Positions 1-8,085 of a stretch of DNA of 46,946 bases are shown piece after piece. Every line of letters starts with the position of its first letter. The stretch's first letter is position 1. The DNA is taken from assembly GCA_025362555.1 (NCBI GenBank), contig JANYFP010000380.1, positions 1-46,946 on the forward strand, in the 5' to 3' direction. A program made the position numbers and the translations under genes. The notes under the pieces were generated by a model. It did no database searches and was not told where the DNA came from. It saw nothing but the letters and a program-made list of their open reading frames with translations. This DNA comes from Verrucomicrobiota bacterium (GTDB lineage: Bacteria; Verrucomicrobiota; Verrucomicrobiia; Opitutales; Opitutaceae).

Positions 1-39
1 TGCCCTCTACTAATCGGTTCACCGACTCGTTACGCAATT

Positions 40-1890
40 ATGAATTCTGAATCTATCTCCGCGATCATTGCCAAACACCCCGCCCTAAAGGCGTCCAAAG
101 CCAAGTTGGAGACCATGGAGCCCGGATCCTACGTCGTCCACCGCAGCTGGGGCTTTGGCCAAATCAAGTCGTACAGCGAGTCCGAGCAGAAGCTGATAAT
201 CGATTTTAAGGGCAAGAAGGCTCACCCGATGGACCCTGTGTTCTGCGTCACCAGCATGGAGATCCTTCCGGCCAAACATATTTTGGCCCGCAAGGAGAGC
301 GAACCCGCCCGCATCAAGGAACTGATCGAAGATGATCCCGTACAGTTGGTCATCGATACCCTTTCCCCTTATCCGAACAAGGCCGCCAGCGCCATCGAGC
401 TCGAAATCGTCCTCACCCAGGTTGTCGGCGAAGATAAATTCAAACGTTGGTTCTCGAACGTTAAGAAACAGCTCGTGAAAGACCCGCGCGTCAGCGTGCC
501 GGCCAAGAAAATCGAGTGCTACATCGTCCGCGATGTTCCCGTTTCCGCCGAAACCGAGATCATGGAGGAGTTCGTCAACACCCGCTCCGCCCGCCGCCGT
601 ATCTCGCTCGCCGAAGATTTGCTCGCTGCTTCTATTAAAGAAGAGTCCAAGCCATCCCTCGCTCAGGTCTTGAGCGGAATCACCGACGCGGTACGTGACA
701 GCAATCAGCTGGATGCCGCCGAGCGCCTCTACGGCGCATTCGTCCGCGATGAGCTCTCGAAGATCTTGGGTCACGAAGCCACCAATGTTGCGCCAACCCA
801 GACGGATTTGATCAAAGAAGTCCGTGGCCTCACCGCCATCGCCGAAAAAATTCCGGTCCACTTCCAATCCCGCTTCCTCGACCTCGTCAAGGAGACGCAT
901 CCCCTCGAGTGGCGCGAAATCGTTTTCGCCCTCCTCAAGACTTCGCAGGGCAAGTTCACGACCGAGTGCATTAATTTCCTCATGGAAAACGGCCAGGCCG
1001 ACGAATTGGCCGCCGCCCTCAAGCGCTGGAAGACCGAGCAAAATCTCCGCGCTCCGGTGCTCCTCTGGGTGATCAAGAACCGTCACTCCAAGAAATTCTC
1101 CAAGCTCCTCAACGAGCTCGTCACGCCCCGCCTGCTGGGTGCAATTTTCTTCGCCATCGATTACGAAGCACTGCAATCGGCCGGTACCCGCCGCATTCCC
1201 TTGGGCGAAGTGTTGAGCGATGATCCGGACCTGATCTCCGATCTCCTCTCGACCGCCGACACCGAAACCGCCCGCGATCTCGCGAACAGCCTGCTCCTCA
1301 ATCAAGGTTTCGAAGAGCTCACCAAGAAATCACTGCTCGCACGTTTCATCAAACTTTTCCCCTCGCTCCAAAGCCTCGTTTCCGGCGAAGCCGAAACGAA
1401 GGACGAACAGTTCCTCGTTTCCCGCGAGAGCTACGAACGCAAGCGCATCGAGTACGAAGAGATCGTCTCCAAGCGTATTCCCGACAACTCCAAAGCCATC
1501 TCGGTGGCTCGCGAGCACGGCGACCTCAAGGAAAACTCCGAATTCAAGATGGCCAAGCAGGACCAGTCCGTCCTCATGGGCCAGAAGGTGCAACTCGAGC
1601 GCGATCTCGCCCGGGCCCGCATCACTGATTTTTCCGAGGCCAGCACCGATGTTGTCAGCGTCGGAACCATCGTGGATCTTCGCGATGTCGCCAACGGCAA
1701 AGCCATCCGCTACTCAGTGCTCGGCGCGTGGGACAGCGATCCGGACAAACATGTCCTCGCCTACAAGACCCCACTCGGCCAAGCCGTCATGGGTAAGAAG
1801 GTCGGCGAACACGTAAAACTCAAGATCGGTACCTCCAGCCACGAGTACCAGATCGCCGGTATCAGCCGCTACATCGACAGCAAAAAGTAA
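40..1890 (+). CDS. greA: GreA-type transcription elongation factor with long N-terminal extension
   Basis: GreA rescues backtracked RNA polymerase by inserting a coiled-coil finger into the secondary channel and stimulating transcript cleavage. The last ~165 of 616 residues are a complete GreA: the finger-tip motif AREHGDLKENSEF at about residue 490 keeps the two acidic tip residues (D495, E498), and a C-terminal FKBP-like domain follows (GTIVDLRD to VKLKIG). The first ~450 residues are a mostly helical extension of no domain I recognise. Ordinary GreA is about 160 residues; chlamydial GreA proteins are also very long (about 700 residues), so the extension may be a shared PVC trait. The ATG at 40 has no obvious Shine-Dalgarno. 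A strong terminator follows the stop. The GreA assignment is secure; the role of the extension is unknown. Confidence 0.93.
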   Translation: MNSESISAIIAKHPALKASKAKLETMEPGSYVVHRSWGFGQIKSYSESEQKLIIDFKGKKAHPMDPVFCVTSMEILPAKHILARKESEPARIKELIEDDPVQLVIDTLSPYPNKAASAIELEIVLTQVVGEDKFKRWFSNVKKQLVKDPRVSVPAKKIECYIVRDVPVSAETEIMEEFVNTRSARRRISLAEDLLAASIKEESKPSLAQVLSGITDAVRDSNQLDAAERLYGAFVRDELSKILGHEATNVAPTQTDLIKEVRGLTAIAEKIPVHFQSRFLDLVKETHPLEWREIVFALLKTSQGKFTTECINFLMENGQADELAAALKRWKTEQNLRAPVLLWVIKNRHSKKFSKLLNELVTPRLLGAIFFAIDYEALQSAGTRRIPLGEVLSDDPDLISDLLSTADTETARDLANSLLLNQGFEELTKKSLLARFIKLFPSLQSLVSGEAETKDEQFLVSRESYERKRIEYEEIVSKRIPDNSKAISVAREHGDLKENSEFKMAKQDQSVLMGQKVQLERDLARARITDFSEASTDVVSVGTIVDLRDVANGKAIRYSVLGAWDSDPDKHVLAYKTPLGQAVMGKKVGEHVKLKIGTSSHEYQIAGISRYIDSKK

Positions 1891-1930
1891 CGCCTGGCCC
1901 GCCCTAAGCGGGCCAACGTCCCTCCTCCTC

Positions 1931-1957
1931 AAGCCGCGCCTCCAGCGCGGCTTTTTT
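1931..1957 (+). terminator. Rho-independent terminator after greA
   Basis: A perfect 9-bp stem (AAGCCGCGC at 1931-1939 pairing with GCGCGGCTT at 1945-1953) with a 5-nt loop runs into a six-T tract at 1952-1957. It lies 40 bases after the greA stop and separates greA from the next gene. Confidence 0.85.
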
Positions 1958-2064
1958 CTTGGCTGGTGAAACCTGGAATCCGACGCGCCCAAACCTGCGC
2001 AACCACACGACGAACTAAGATTGCACGCGCTTCACCCGCCATCTACACGTTTGCGCACTTCACC

Positions 2065-3006
2065 GTGAATTCTTCCTGGGACACCCTTAAAATCATTTCC
2101 GATTCCACGCGTCTTCGCGTGCTCGCACTGCTTCTCACCGAAGAACTCTCTGTTGCAGAGCTCCAGGAAATCCTGGGCATGGCCCAATCGCGGATCTCTT
2201 CCCAGTTGGCGCTGCTCCGCCAAGCCGGATTTGTCTCCGACCGGCGCGAGGGCAAGAAAGCTTTTTATTCCCTCAAATCGACCCTGGCTCCTCGACAACT
2301 CACTCTGCTCAAGGCCGCCTGCGAATCCGTCACCGAACTACCGGAATCCACGGAAGATCGCGCCAATCTCGATCGTGTTCTCCAAAAACGCCGCAAACTT
2401 TCCGAACAATATTTCAACCTGATCGCCGGCCGCCTCGGGAAAAATCATTGCCCTGGCCGTTCATGGGAAGCGATTGGCCACCTCGCGCTTCGACTCGTGC
2501 CCGCTATCACAGTGGCCGATCTGGGCGCCGGCGAAGGCCTCCTCTCCCAACTCATTGCGAACCGCGCCGAGCGCGTCTGGTGCATCGACAATTCGCCGCG
2601 CATGGTCGAAGTCGGCACCGAACTGGCCAAGAAAAACGGCCTCGCCAATCTCACCTACAAATTAGGCGACATCGAACTCGTGCCTCTGCCTGATCATTCC
2701 GTGGACCTCGCGATTCTTTCGCAAGCACTCCACCACGCCAGCCATCCACAGACCGCCGTCAACGAGGCCTTCCGCATCCTCAAACCCGGCGGCCAGCTCC
2801 TCGTTCTCGACTTAAAAGAGCACAACTTTGAAAAGGCCCACGACCTTTACGGTGACCTCTGGCTGGGCTTCAAAGAAAGCGCCCTCCATGGTTTTTTAAA
2901 AAATGCCGGTTTCCACAAAGTCGAAGTCACCGCAGTCTCCCGCGAGGAAGCCGAGCCTCACTTCGAGACACTGCTGGCGAGCGGAATAAAAGCCGCACGT
3001 TCGTAG
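2065..3006 (+). CDS. ArsR-family regulator fused to a SAM-dependent methyltransferase
   Basis: Two-domain protein of about 313 residues. Residues ~5-75 are an ArsR-type winged helix (DSTRLRVLALL, then the recognition region QSRISSQLALLRQAG). Residues ~145-250 are a class I methyltransferase with motif I DLGAGEGLLSQL and an acidic motif II (CIDNSPRM). ArsR-methyltransferase fusions are widespread and often lie beside methionine/SAM-cycle genes, but none is seen here, so the signal sensed is unknown. The open frame extends up to 1966, but that part is basic and low-quality and reads into the terminator region; GTG at 2065 gives an N-terminus that begins directly with the HTH domain, so I chose it. 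No metal-binding CxC pair is visible in the HTH. Confidence 0.85.
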   Translation: MNSSWDTLKIISDSTRLRVLALLLTEELSVAELQEILGMAQSRISSQLALLRQAGFVSDRREGKKAFYSLKSTLAPRQLTLLKAACESVTELPESTEDRANLDRVLQKRRKLSEQYFNLIAGRLGKNHCPGRSWEAIGHLALRLVPAITVADLGAGEGLLSQLIANRAERVWCIDNSPRMVEVGTELAKKNGLANLTYKLGDIELVPLPDHSVDLAILSQALHHASHPQTAVNEAFRILKPGGQLLVLDLKEHNFEKAHDLYGDLWLGFKESALHGFLKNAGFHKVEVTAVSREEAEPHFETLLASGIKAARS

Positions 3007-3147
3007 CGGCGACTACTCACCGCTCGAACAAATACCGCCCCGGACAGTCATCCTGCCCTAAACGACCAACCGTTCATCGCAACACCCCTTCAAAGTGAAC
3101 GTGTTTCAGCCGTGATTATCACCGCCAATCGTGGCTAACTATTTTCC

Positions 3148-3936
3148 ATGACCATCAAAGATAACGAGCACGTCGATCTCGCCACGCCGTCCGGTCCGAT
3201 GCGGACTTATATCTTTCGCCCGACTGCACCGGGGAAATATCCGGGCCTGCTCCTCTACTCGGAAATCTTTCAAGTCACCGGCCCCATCCGACGCGCGGCC
3301 GCGATGCTCGCCGGCCACGGATTCGTCGTCGCCGTGCCGGAAATTTATCACGAATTCGAACCCGCCGGCACCGTGCTCGCCTACGATCAAGCCGGCGCTG
3401 ATCGCGGCAACACCCTCAAGACCACGAAGGAACTGGCCGGCTACGATGACGACGCTCGTGCGGTACTCGCCTTTCTAAAAACCCACGAAGCTTGCACCGG
3501 CCGCCTCGGCACCGTCGGCATTTGCATTGGCGGCCATCTCGCTTTCCGCGCCGCGATGAATCCGGAAGTGCTCGCCGCCACTTGTTTCTACGCGACCGAC
3601 GTCCACAAACGCGGACTCGGAAAAGGCATGAACGACAATTCGCTCGATCGCATCCCGGAAATCAAAGGCGAATTGCTCATGCTCTGGGGCCGGCAAGACC
3701 CGCACGTGCCACTCGAAGGCCGCCAGAAATTCCATGCCGCCCTCAACGCCGCCGGCACGAACTTCACCTGGCACGAATTCAACGGCGCCCACGCTTTCAT
3801 GCGTGACGAAGGCGCCCGCTACGACCCCGAACTCGCACTCCAATGCTACGCGCTGACGCTCGCGTTATTCCGCCGCAAACTCGGCGAGGGTGACTTACGC
3901 GCCACGGCCACCGGATCGGCCAAAACGAAGCACTGA
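3148..3936 (+). CDS. Dienelactone hydrolase family protein
   Basis: A 262-residue alpha/beta hydrolase of the dienelactone hydrolase family, likely cytoplasmic as no signal peptide is seen. The nucleophile elbow is GICIGG with Cys126, the hallmark cysteine of this family rather than serine. The rest of the triad fits Asp184 (GRQDPHVP) and His215 (GAHAFM). The family hydrolyses lactones and related esters, classically dienelactone in chlorocatechol breakdown; many members have unknown substrates and no catechol genes are nearby. The gene stands alone, convergent with the DUF1080 gene that follows, with 23 bases between stops. Confidence 0.88.
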   Translation: MTIKDNEHVDLATPSGPMRTYIFRPTAPGKYPGLLLYSEIFQVTGPIRRAAAMLAGHGFVVAVPEIYHEFEPAGTVLAYDQAGADRGNTLKTTKELAGYDDDARAVLAFLKTHEACTGRLGTVGICIGGHLAFRAAMNPEVLAATCFYATDVHKRGLGKGMNDNSLDRIPEIKGELLMLWGRQDPHVPLEGRQKFHAALNAAGTNFTWHEFNGAHAFMRDEGARYDPELALQCYALTLALFRRKLGEGDLRATATGSAKTKH

Positions 3937-3959
3937 TTCGGGACAGGACTCGCGCGATT

Positions 3960-4844
3960 TTATTTTTCCACCCACTCGGCGGGCACAGCGGTGATCGGCT
4001 TGATTTCAACGTCCCGATAAAAAACCTCCGCGCCCTCCGTTTGCAGACTAATCTTCCCCGAGGTAAGTGGCGCAGGGGACGGACCATCGAGCCGTTCGGC
4101 GTGATGCAGACGCATGACAACCTTACCGTTCACGATATGGATGCTGTCGCTGTTGAAGCAGATCAAATCAAGGGTGTTCCATTCGCCGTTCGGCTTCTCC
4201 GCGTCCTCCCGCCGCACAGCGCGATTGCCGACGGGCGGGCGCTGAGTGAAGAGGATCTTAGTCCCCACCGGATCGTACTGGTACAAGGTGCGACCGTTCG
4301 CACCAGTAACGGTGCGCGCCGTTACGGTAATCTGCGCCCCAAGCGCATACAGGTCGCCCATGTCGTGTTCCTGAATTTGAAACTCAATGGAACGCGGCCA
4401 AGTCTCGTGATCAAAGCCGGGCTCACCGTGGACAAAATAGAGCAACCCGCAGTCGCGCGGCGAGTTGAGCTTGGAGCCCCATTTCTTATCGCCCCATTTC
4501 ACTTGGAGGCGCAGGTGAAAATTCCCGAATGATTCCCGTGTGGTCATCACCCCAAAACCCTGGCCGGAAACATGAATCGCCGGGCGCCCCTCCACGCTGT
4601 CGATGGCGAATACTTTCAGCGGATCGTAATTCTTTCCGATCGGTTCAAGGTAGTTTCCAGCGGCATCGCGTGGCAGACCGGGTACCTCCCACGAGGGATC
4701 GGGTTTGGTCATGAAGGTTTCCCAACCAGTGAGATCGCGCCCGTTGAAAAGCGGGTGCCAAACCGGTTCTGCGGCCGACAACTCAGCGGTCGAGCAAAGA
4801 GCGAACGTGAGCCACGCCAGTGCAATTTTTGAAATGACAACCAT
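3960..4844 (-). CDS. Secreted DUF1080 protein (3-keto-disaccharide hydrolase family)
   Basis: A 294-residue exported protein with one DUF1080 domain, a concanavalin-like beta-sandwich abundant in Planctomycetes and Verrucomicrobia; characterised members act on 3-keto-glycosides. Visible hallmarks are LFNGRDLTGWE near the N-terminus, the central GDKKWGSKLNSPRDCGLLY strand and the closing ISLQTEGAEVFYRDVEIKPI. The chosen ATG at 4844 gives a signal peptide (MVVISKIALAWLTFALCS, then ELSAAEP). The frame is open upstream to 5009, but that stretch looks like untranslated sequence. It is divergent from the small gene at 5015. A second, tandem DUF1080 protein lies at the right end of the window. Confidence 0.9.
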   Translation of the reverse strand: MVVISKIALAWLTFALCSTAELSAAEPVWHPLFNGRDLTGWETFMTKPDPSWEVPGLPRDAAGNYLEPIGKNYDPLKVFAIDSVEGRPAIHVSGQGFGVMTTRESFGNFHLRLQVKWGDKKWGSKLNSPRDCGLLYFVHGEPGFDHETWPRSIEFQIQEHDMGDLYALGAQITVTARTVTGANGRTLYQYDPVGTKILFTQRPPVGNRAVRREDAEKPNGEWNTLDLICFNSDSIHIVNGKVVMRLHHAERLDGPSPAPLTSGKISLQTEGAEVFYRDVEIKPITAVPAEWVEK

Positions 4845-5014
4845 GACCGCAGTAAAATCGCGCTGATCGCACCCGGTCGCAACGAATGTTTCTGCGGACA
4901 GTCCTCTTGGCGCACGAGGGTCATTCGTGAGCGACCCGTAAAACCCCCGATCCTGGCACAATCTGCTGGCCTCGCCCTGTGCCTTGTCGCAAAAATGCGA
5001 CCACCTCACCCACC

Positions 5015-5431
5015 ATGAATCTCGCTGACGCCCGCTCCGCCATCACCCTCGCCCTCGGGCGTATGACCGTGCTCTATGCCAAGCCGGTTTTCGACGAATG
5101 GATTTTGGTCAAAATCTCCAAAGAACAAAACGCCATTTTGGCGTACGACGGTCCGCGGGCGGAATCTTACCAGAAGAAATTCAAGGAAGACATTCTCCCC
5201 CTGCGGGCGGAACTGGATCAGCGCCCAATGGCCGTGGGTGACTTTGCCTTTGCCCCCGGTGCCGCGGGCACCGGCTTTGACGCGTGCATCCGGCTTGGAC
5301 CGGCGAGCTATCTTTTTTGCAATAACATCGCGAAATCCATCGAGGATATTCGGCAGAGTCCGCTGTGGCTCGAAGCCCAAAAACCGTTTGCGGCTTTGAG
5401 TGGAAAATTCCGGGACGACCCGCTGGTTTAA
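5015..5431 (+). CDS. Conserved-looking hypothetical protein
   Basis: A 138-residue soluble protein with no signal peptide or membrane segment and no domain I recognise. It begins MNLADARSAITLALG and continues with an alternating alpha/beta pattern, for example DEWILVKISKEQ and a C-terminal RQSPLWLEAQKPFAAL. The frame opens earlier at 4979, but ATG at 5015 starts directly before a regular helix and is preferred. It is convergent with the membrane protein gene at 5462, 30 bases away. Coding character is good. Function is not inferred. Confidence 0.7.
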   Translation: MNLADARSAITLALGRMTVLYAKPVFDEWILVKISKEQNAILAYDGPRAESYQKKFKEDILPLRAELDQRPMAVGDFAFAPGAAGTGFDACIRLGPASYLFCNNIAKSIEDIRQSPLWLEAQKPFAALSGKFRDDPLV

Positions 5432-5461
5432 ACCAAAATAATCCCGTCGGCACCGGGCGGT

Positions 5462-6487
5462 TCAGGCCAGCAAACCCTGCCATACGAACCAGCCGTACGC
5501 GCCAACCAACAGCGCCCCCGCCCAACGCTGCAAGCCTCCGGTTAACAATAGCAGTACTCCGTGAATCACGGCGGAACCGAGCAGAATAATCAGGCCGGTT
5601 TGGAAAAACGGCGTCACGGGCAACGGTTTCACCAGAGCGAACAGACCGAGACAAAGTGGAATGCAAATATGGCCGTCGCCTACTTGCGAAGTATAGACGA
5701 CATCAGCGCGGCGTTTCCAACCCCAGTAGAGTGCTAGCATGGCGTTGGGCAGCACCATCAGCCAACCCGTCAGCCAACCGAGATTGTCCCGGCTGACAAA
5801 TCCATGTTTTTGCGCCGATAACCAGGTAACAAGCCAGTCAATGGTTTCGTACATCACGTACGCGCAGGCGAGTACGACCATCAAATCAACGTAGAACATG
5901 AACCCGAGAGAAACCCGCTGGCGGACGTTGTGCTTGAGCACGTCAAACACCTGGAAACACTGCCAAAAGAGGAACAGCCCGATAAGAATCAGTCCATCTG
6001 TTTGATCGAGTTTCCCATCGCGCCCCAGCGTCCAGACCGCGCCGGTAAAAAACACCACGGCCGCGAGCGTGAGTAACAGCGAGAGACGATTGAGCTGACT
6101 CTCCGTCCCGCCGCCTTTGGCCGATTTTGCCGGACGCGCCGGCTTTTTCCCTTTGCCTCCGGCTGCGGCTGCAGCGGGAATGACCGCCAAGCCCCAAAAT
6201 AGAGCAGGCAGGCCAAGCAAAAGGGTCAGGTTGGTGACATTGTTGACCAAGCAATTCGTCAGCACCTCGCGCGGCGATCCGTGGCGTGAAATCATGATCG
6301 CAACGAAAATTAAATTACCGAGCCCCGAACAATACGGCATGATGAGGGTGCCCAACGCCGTGCCCTCGAGACCATGCGCCAACATCGCTTCCAATCGCCA
6401 CATCATCAGCAGCGAAATGGCCAGGAACACGACCAAGTAGGTCCATGGATTAGCCAGGCCAATTGAATTGAGCAGATCGAAAAGCAC
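5462..6487 (-). CDS. Sodium/calcium-exchanger-like membrane protein
   Basis: A 341-residue protein with about nine to ten hydrophobic segments. Residues ~40-95 resemble the first alpha-repeat of the cation/Ca2+ antiporter superfamily: a GTALGTLIMPYCSGLGN helix, a short positive turn (SRHGSPREV), then LVNNVTNLTLLLGLPAL, matching the family's G-N-x-x-G-S-N-x-x-N-x-x-x-x-x-G pattern only loosely. A basic Ala/Lys/Gly-rich loop follows at ~105-130. A second similar half is at ~235-300 (WLMVLPNAMLALYWGWKRR, then QVGDGHICIPLCLGL). The two-repeat layout supports an exchanger fold, but the usual acidic residues of the repeats are weak or missing, so ion and activity are uncertain. Confidence 0.65.
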   Translation of the reverse strand: MLFDLLNSIGLANPWTYLVVFLAISLLMMWRLEAMLAHGLEGTALGTLIMPYCSGLGNLIFVAIMISRHGSPREVLTNCLVNNVTNLTLLLGLPALFWGLAVIPAAAAAGGKGKKPARPAKSAKGGGTESQLNRLSLLLTLAAVVFFTGAVWTLGRDGKLDQTDGLILIGLFLFWQCFQVFDVLKHNVRQRVSLGFMFYVDLMVVLACAYVMYETIDWLVTWLSAQKHGFVSRDNLGWLTGWLMVLPNAMLALYWGWKRRADVVYTSQVGDGHICIPLCLGLFALVKPLPVTPFFQTGLIILLGSAVIHGVLLLLTGGLQRWAGALLVGAYGWFVWQGLLA

Positions 6488-6684
6488 GCGGATCAGTCAG
6501 GCGGCCAAACGCACCGCTGTAAACACCGCCGTGCGTCACTCCGCAATCAAGCCCAGTGAAGCGCACCCAATTACTTCGAGGTGCTGGCTGGCAGACACCT
6601 CGATCCAACAAAATCAGCGACTCGCGGGCGGGATCAGGTTTTCAATTCCCCCGATTGAAAACCCTCACGACCGCCCAATCAGCC

Positions 6685-8073
6685 TTATTGATACTTGAAC
6701 GGCAGGCGCTGCAAGCGGGTGTAAACTTCAGAAAGTATCCCACTCGTCTTGGGCTCGGGATTATCACCCGTCTTAAGCGTATTAGCTGCGGCGAAATTTC
6801 CGAGCACCGCGCAGTAATCGCTATTTACCATAATACCGATGATCTCGCCGGTCTTGCTAAATACAAGGTCGCCACGCTTGGGCGCAATCTCCCCAAACAG
6901 TCGTGTGGAAATTCGATTGTCGAGTTTCACGTAGCTCGCGTTGGTCGCATCGATGCGAAACGGAGTTTCGCCGTAGCGGCCATCATCAGCGCGCACGAGC
7001 ACGGCATCGGGAAACTTGAATGGCTCCTTCGCCAGTTGATAAATATTAGCCCCCAATTGCGCGGCGAGCGCGGCATCCACCGGAACGACCACGACGCGGG
7101 GATCCAGTCGGAGAAACTGCAACTCTGGCATCGGCACACTGGCCGATCCATGGGCCATCGTACCGACAACCTGGTCGTAGTCGACCGGCACTTCACCGAT
7201 CGTAAACGGCGTGTCGCTCACGTGCATCAAGGCGTAAATCTTGTTTCCGTCACTCACGAGCACGGTCTGGGTTTCCTTTTCTTTGATCGTGGGACTGAAG
7301 ATGCCGGGCCGGCGGGTGGTCATTTTCGTTTGCACCCGGCTGGTGAGAAATTCATTAAAAATAATATTGGGGTTGATCGGCCGGTTGTCGCGGATCTCCT
7401 TGCTGAGCTCGCCGGATTTCTGCGCCAGCTGGCCGACGCCTTGAGTGAGCTGCGTAGTTTGTTCCTGCACCTTGAATCGCTCCAACCGCTCGACCTCCAC
7501 CTGCTGTTTCGCCTCGGTGAGATTTTTGCTCAACAGTCCTTTTTCCTGCTCCGCCACCTGGACCTTGACGTTAAGATTCTGAATGCTCTGCAGCGCATCG
7601 GCATTTTGCCGTTCCATGCGGGCGAGTTCCGATTTTTGGCGCTCGGCCTCGGCGCGGCGCTCCTCGAGTTCGCGCTGCAGCTTGGCGAGTTGTTCTTTCG
7701 ACATCGAGGCTTCCTGCACCGTGGCAGAATAGCGCTGCTCAAGTTCCTTGGCACTCGATTGAGTAGCGGAAAGTGCGCTCTCCAACTGCCCTTTTTGTTG
7801 CTGCAGCGCGGCGAGATTTTTCTCCCGCTCCGACAGGGAGCCTTGGCTGGCGGAAAGCTGGGCCGCGAGTTGTTCGCGCGAAGCCTTCTCATCCTCGAGG
7901 GAAATGCGCATCAGCTCCACCATGTCGGCGTTGACGGCGGGAGCGTTGACCGCGGCCCGGGGCGCGGCCGTCTCCAACTGGGTGTGTTGCGGCTCGGCCT
8001 TCTCCCAGCGGGTGAGCGCCAGCAGATTGAGCAGCATGAAATCACACATGATTAATAGCAGGGTCTTATTCAT
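6685..8073 (-). CDS. Membrane-anchored coiled-coil protein with a C-terminal beta-rich domain
   Basis: A 462-residue protein. Residues 4-21 are one hydrophobic segment (LLLIMCDFMLLNLLAL), probably an anchor. Residues ~45-235 are a continuous coiled coil rich in Glu, Gln and Lys (LAALQQQKGQLESAL, ELEERRAEAERQKSELA). Residues ~250-460 are beta-rich; the stretch GDLVFSKTGEIIGIMVN recalls the region around the active serine in trypsin-like proteases, but the GDSG motif is absent, so any such domain is degenerate. It lies 12 bases after the stop of the upstream membrane protein gene and is surely co-transcribed with it. Function is unknown; a scaffold or envelope role is possible. Confidence 0.75.
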   Translation of the reverse strand: MNKTLLLIMCDFMLLNLLALTRWEKAEPQHTQLETAAPRAAVNAPAVNADMVELMRISLEDEKASREQLAAQLSASQGSLSEREKNLAALQQQKGQLESALSATQSSAKELEQRYSATVQEASMSKEQLAKLQRELEERRAEAERQKSELARMERQNADALQSIQNLNVKVQVAEQEKGLLSKNLTEAKQQVEVERLERFKVQEQTTQLTQGVGQLAQKSGELSKEIRDNRPINPNIIFNEFLTSRVQTKMTTRRPGIFSPTIKEKETQTVLVSDGNKIYALMHVSDTPFTIGEVPVDYDQVVGTMAHGSASVPMPELQFLRLDPRVVVVPVDAALAAQLGANIYQLAKEPFKFPDAVLVRADDGRYGETPFRIDATNASYVKLDNRISTRLFGEIAPKRGDLVFSKTGEIIGIMVNSDYCAVLGNFAAANTLKTGDNPEPKTSGILSEVYTRLQRLPFKYQ

Positions 8074-8085
8074 GGTGCCGGCGGA

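Noticed and set aside
85-1305. 406-codon open frame on the minus strand opposite greA
   Set aside because: It mirrors the greA coding frame; its protein has the Gly/Val/Asp/Phe-rich look of a GC-rich shadow and no motif.
6556-8055. 499-codon open frame on the plus strand
   Set aside because: It is antisense to the coiled-coil gene; the His/Leu/Arg/Gly-rich translation is the shadow of a Glu/Gln-rich coiled coil.
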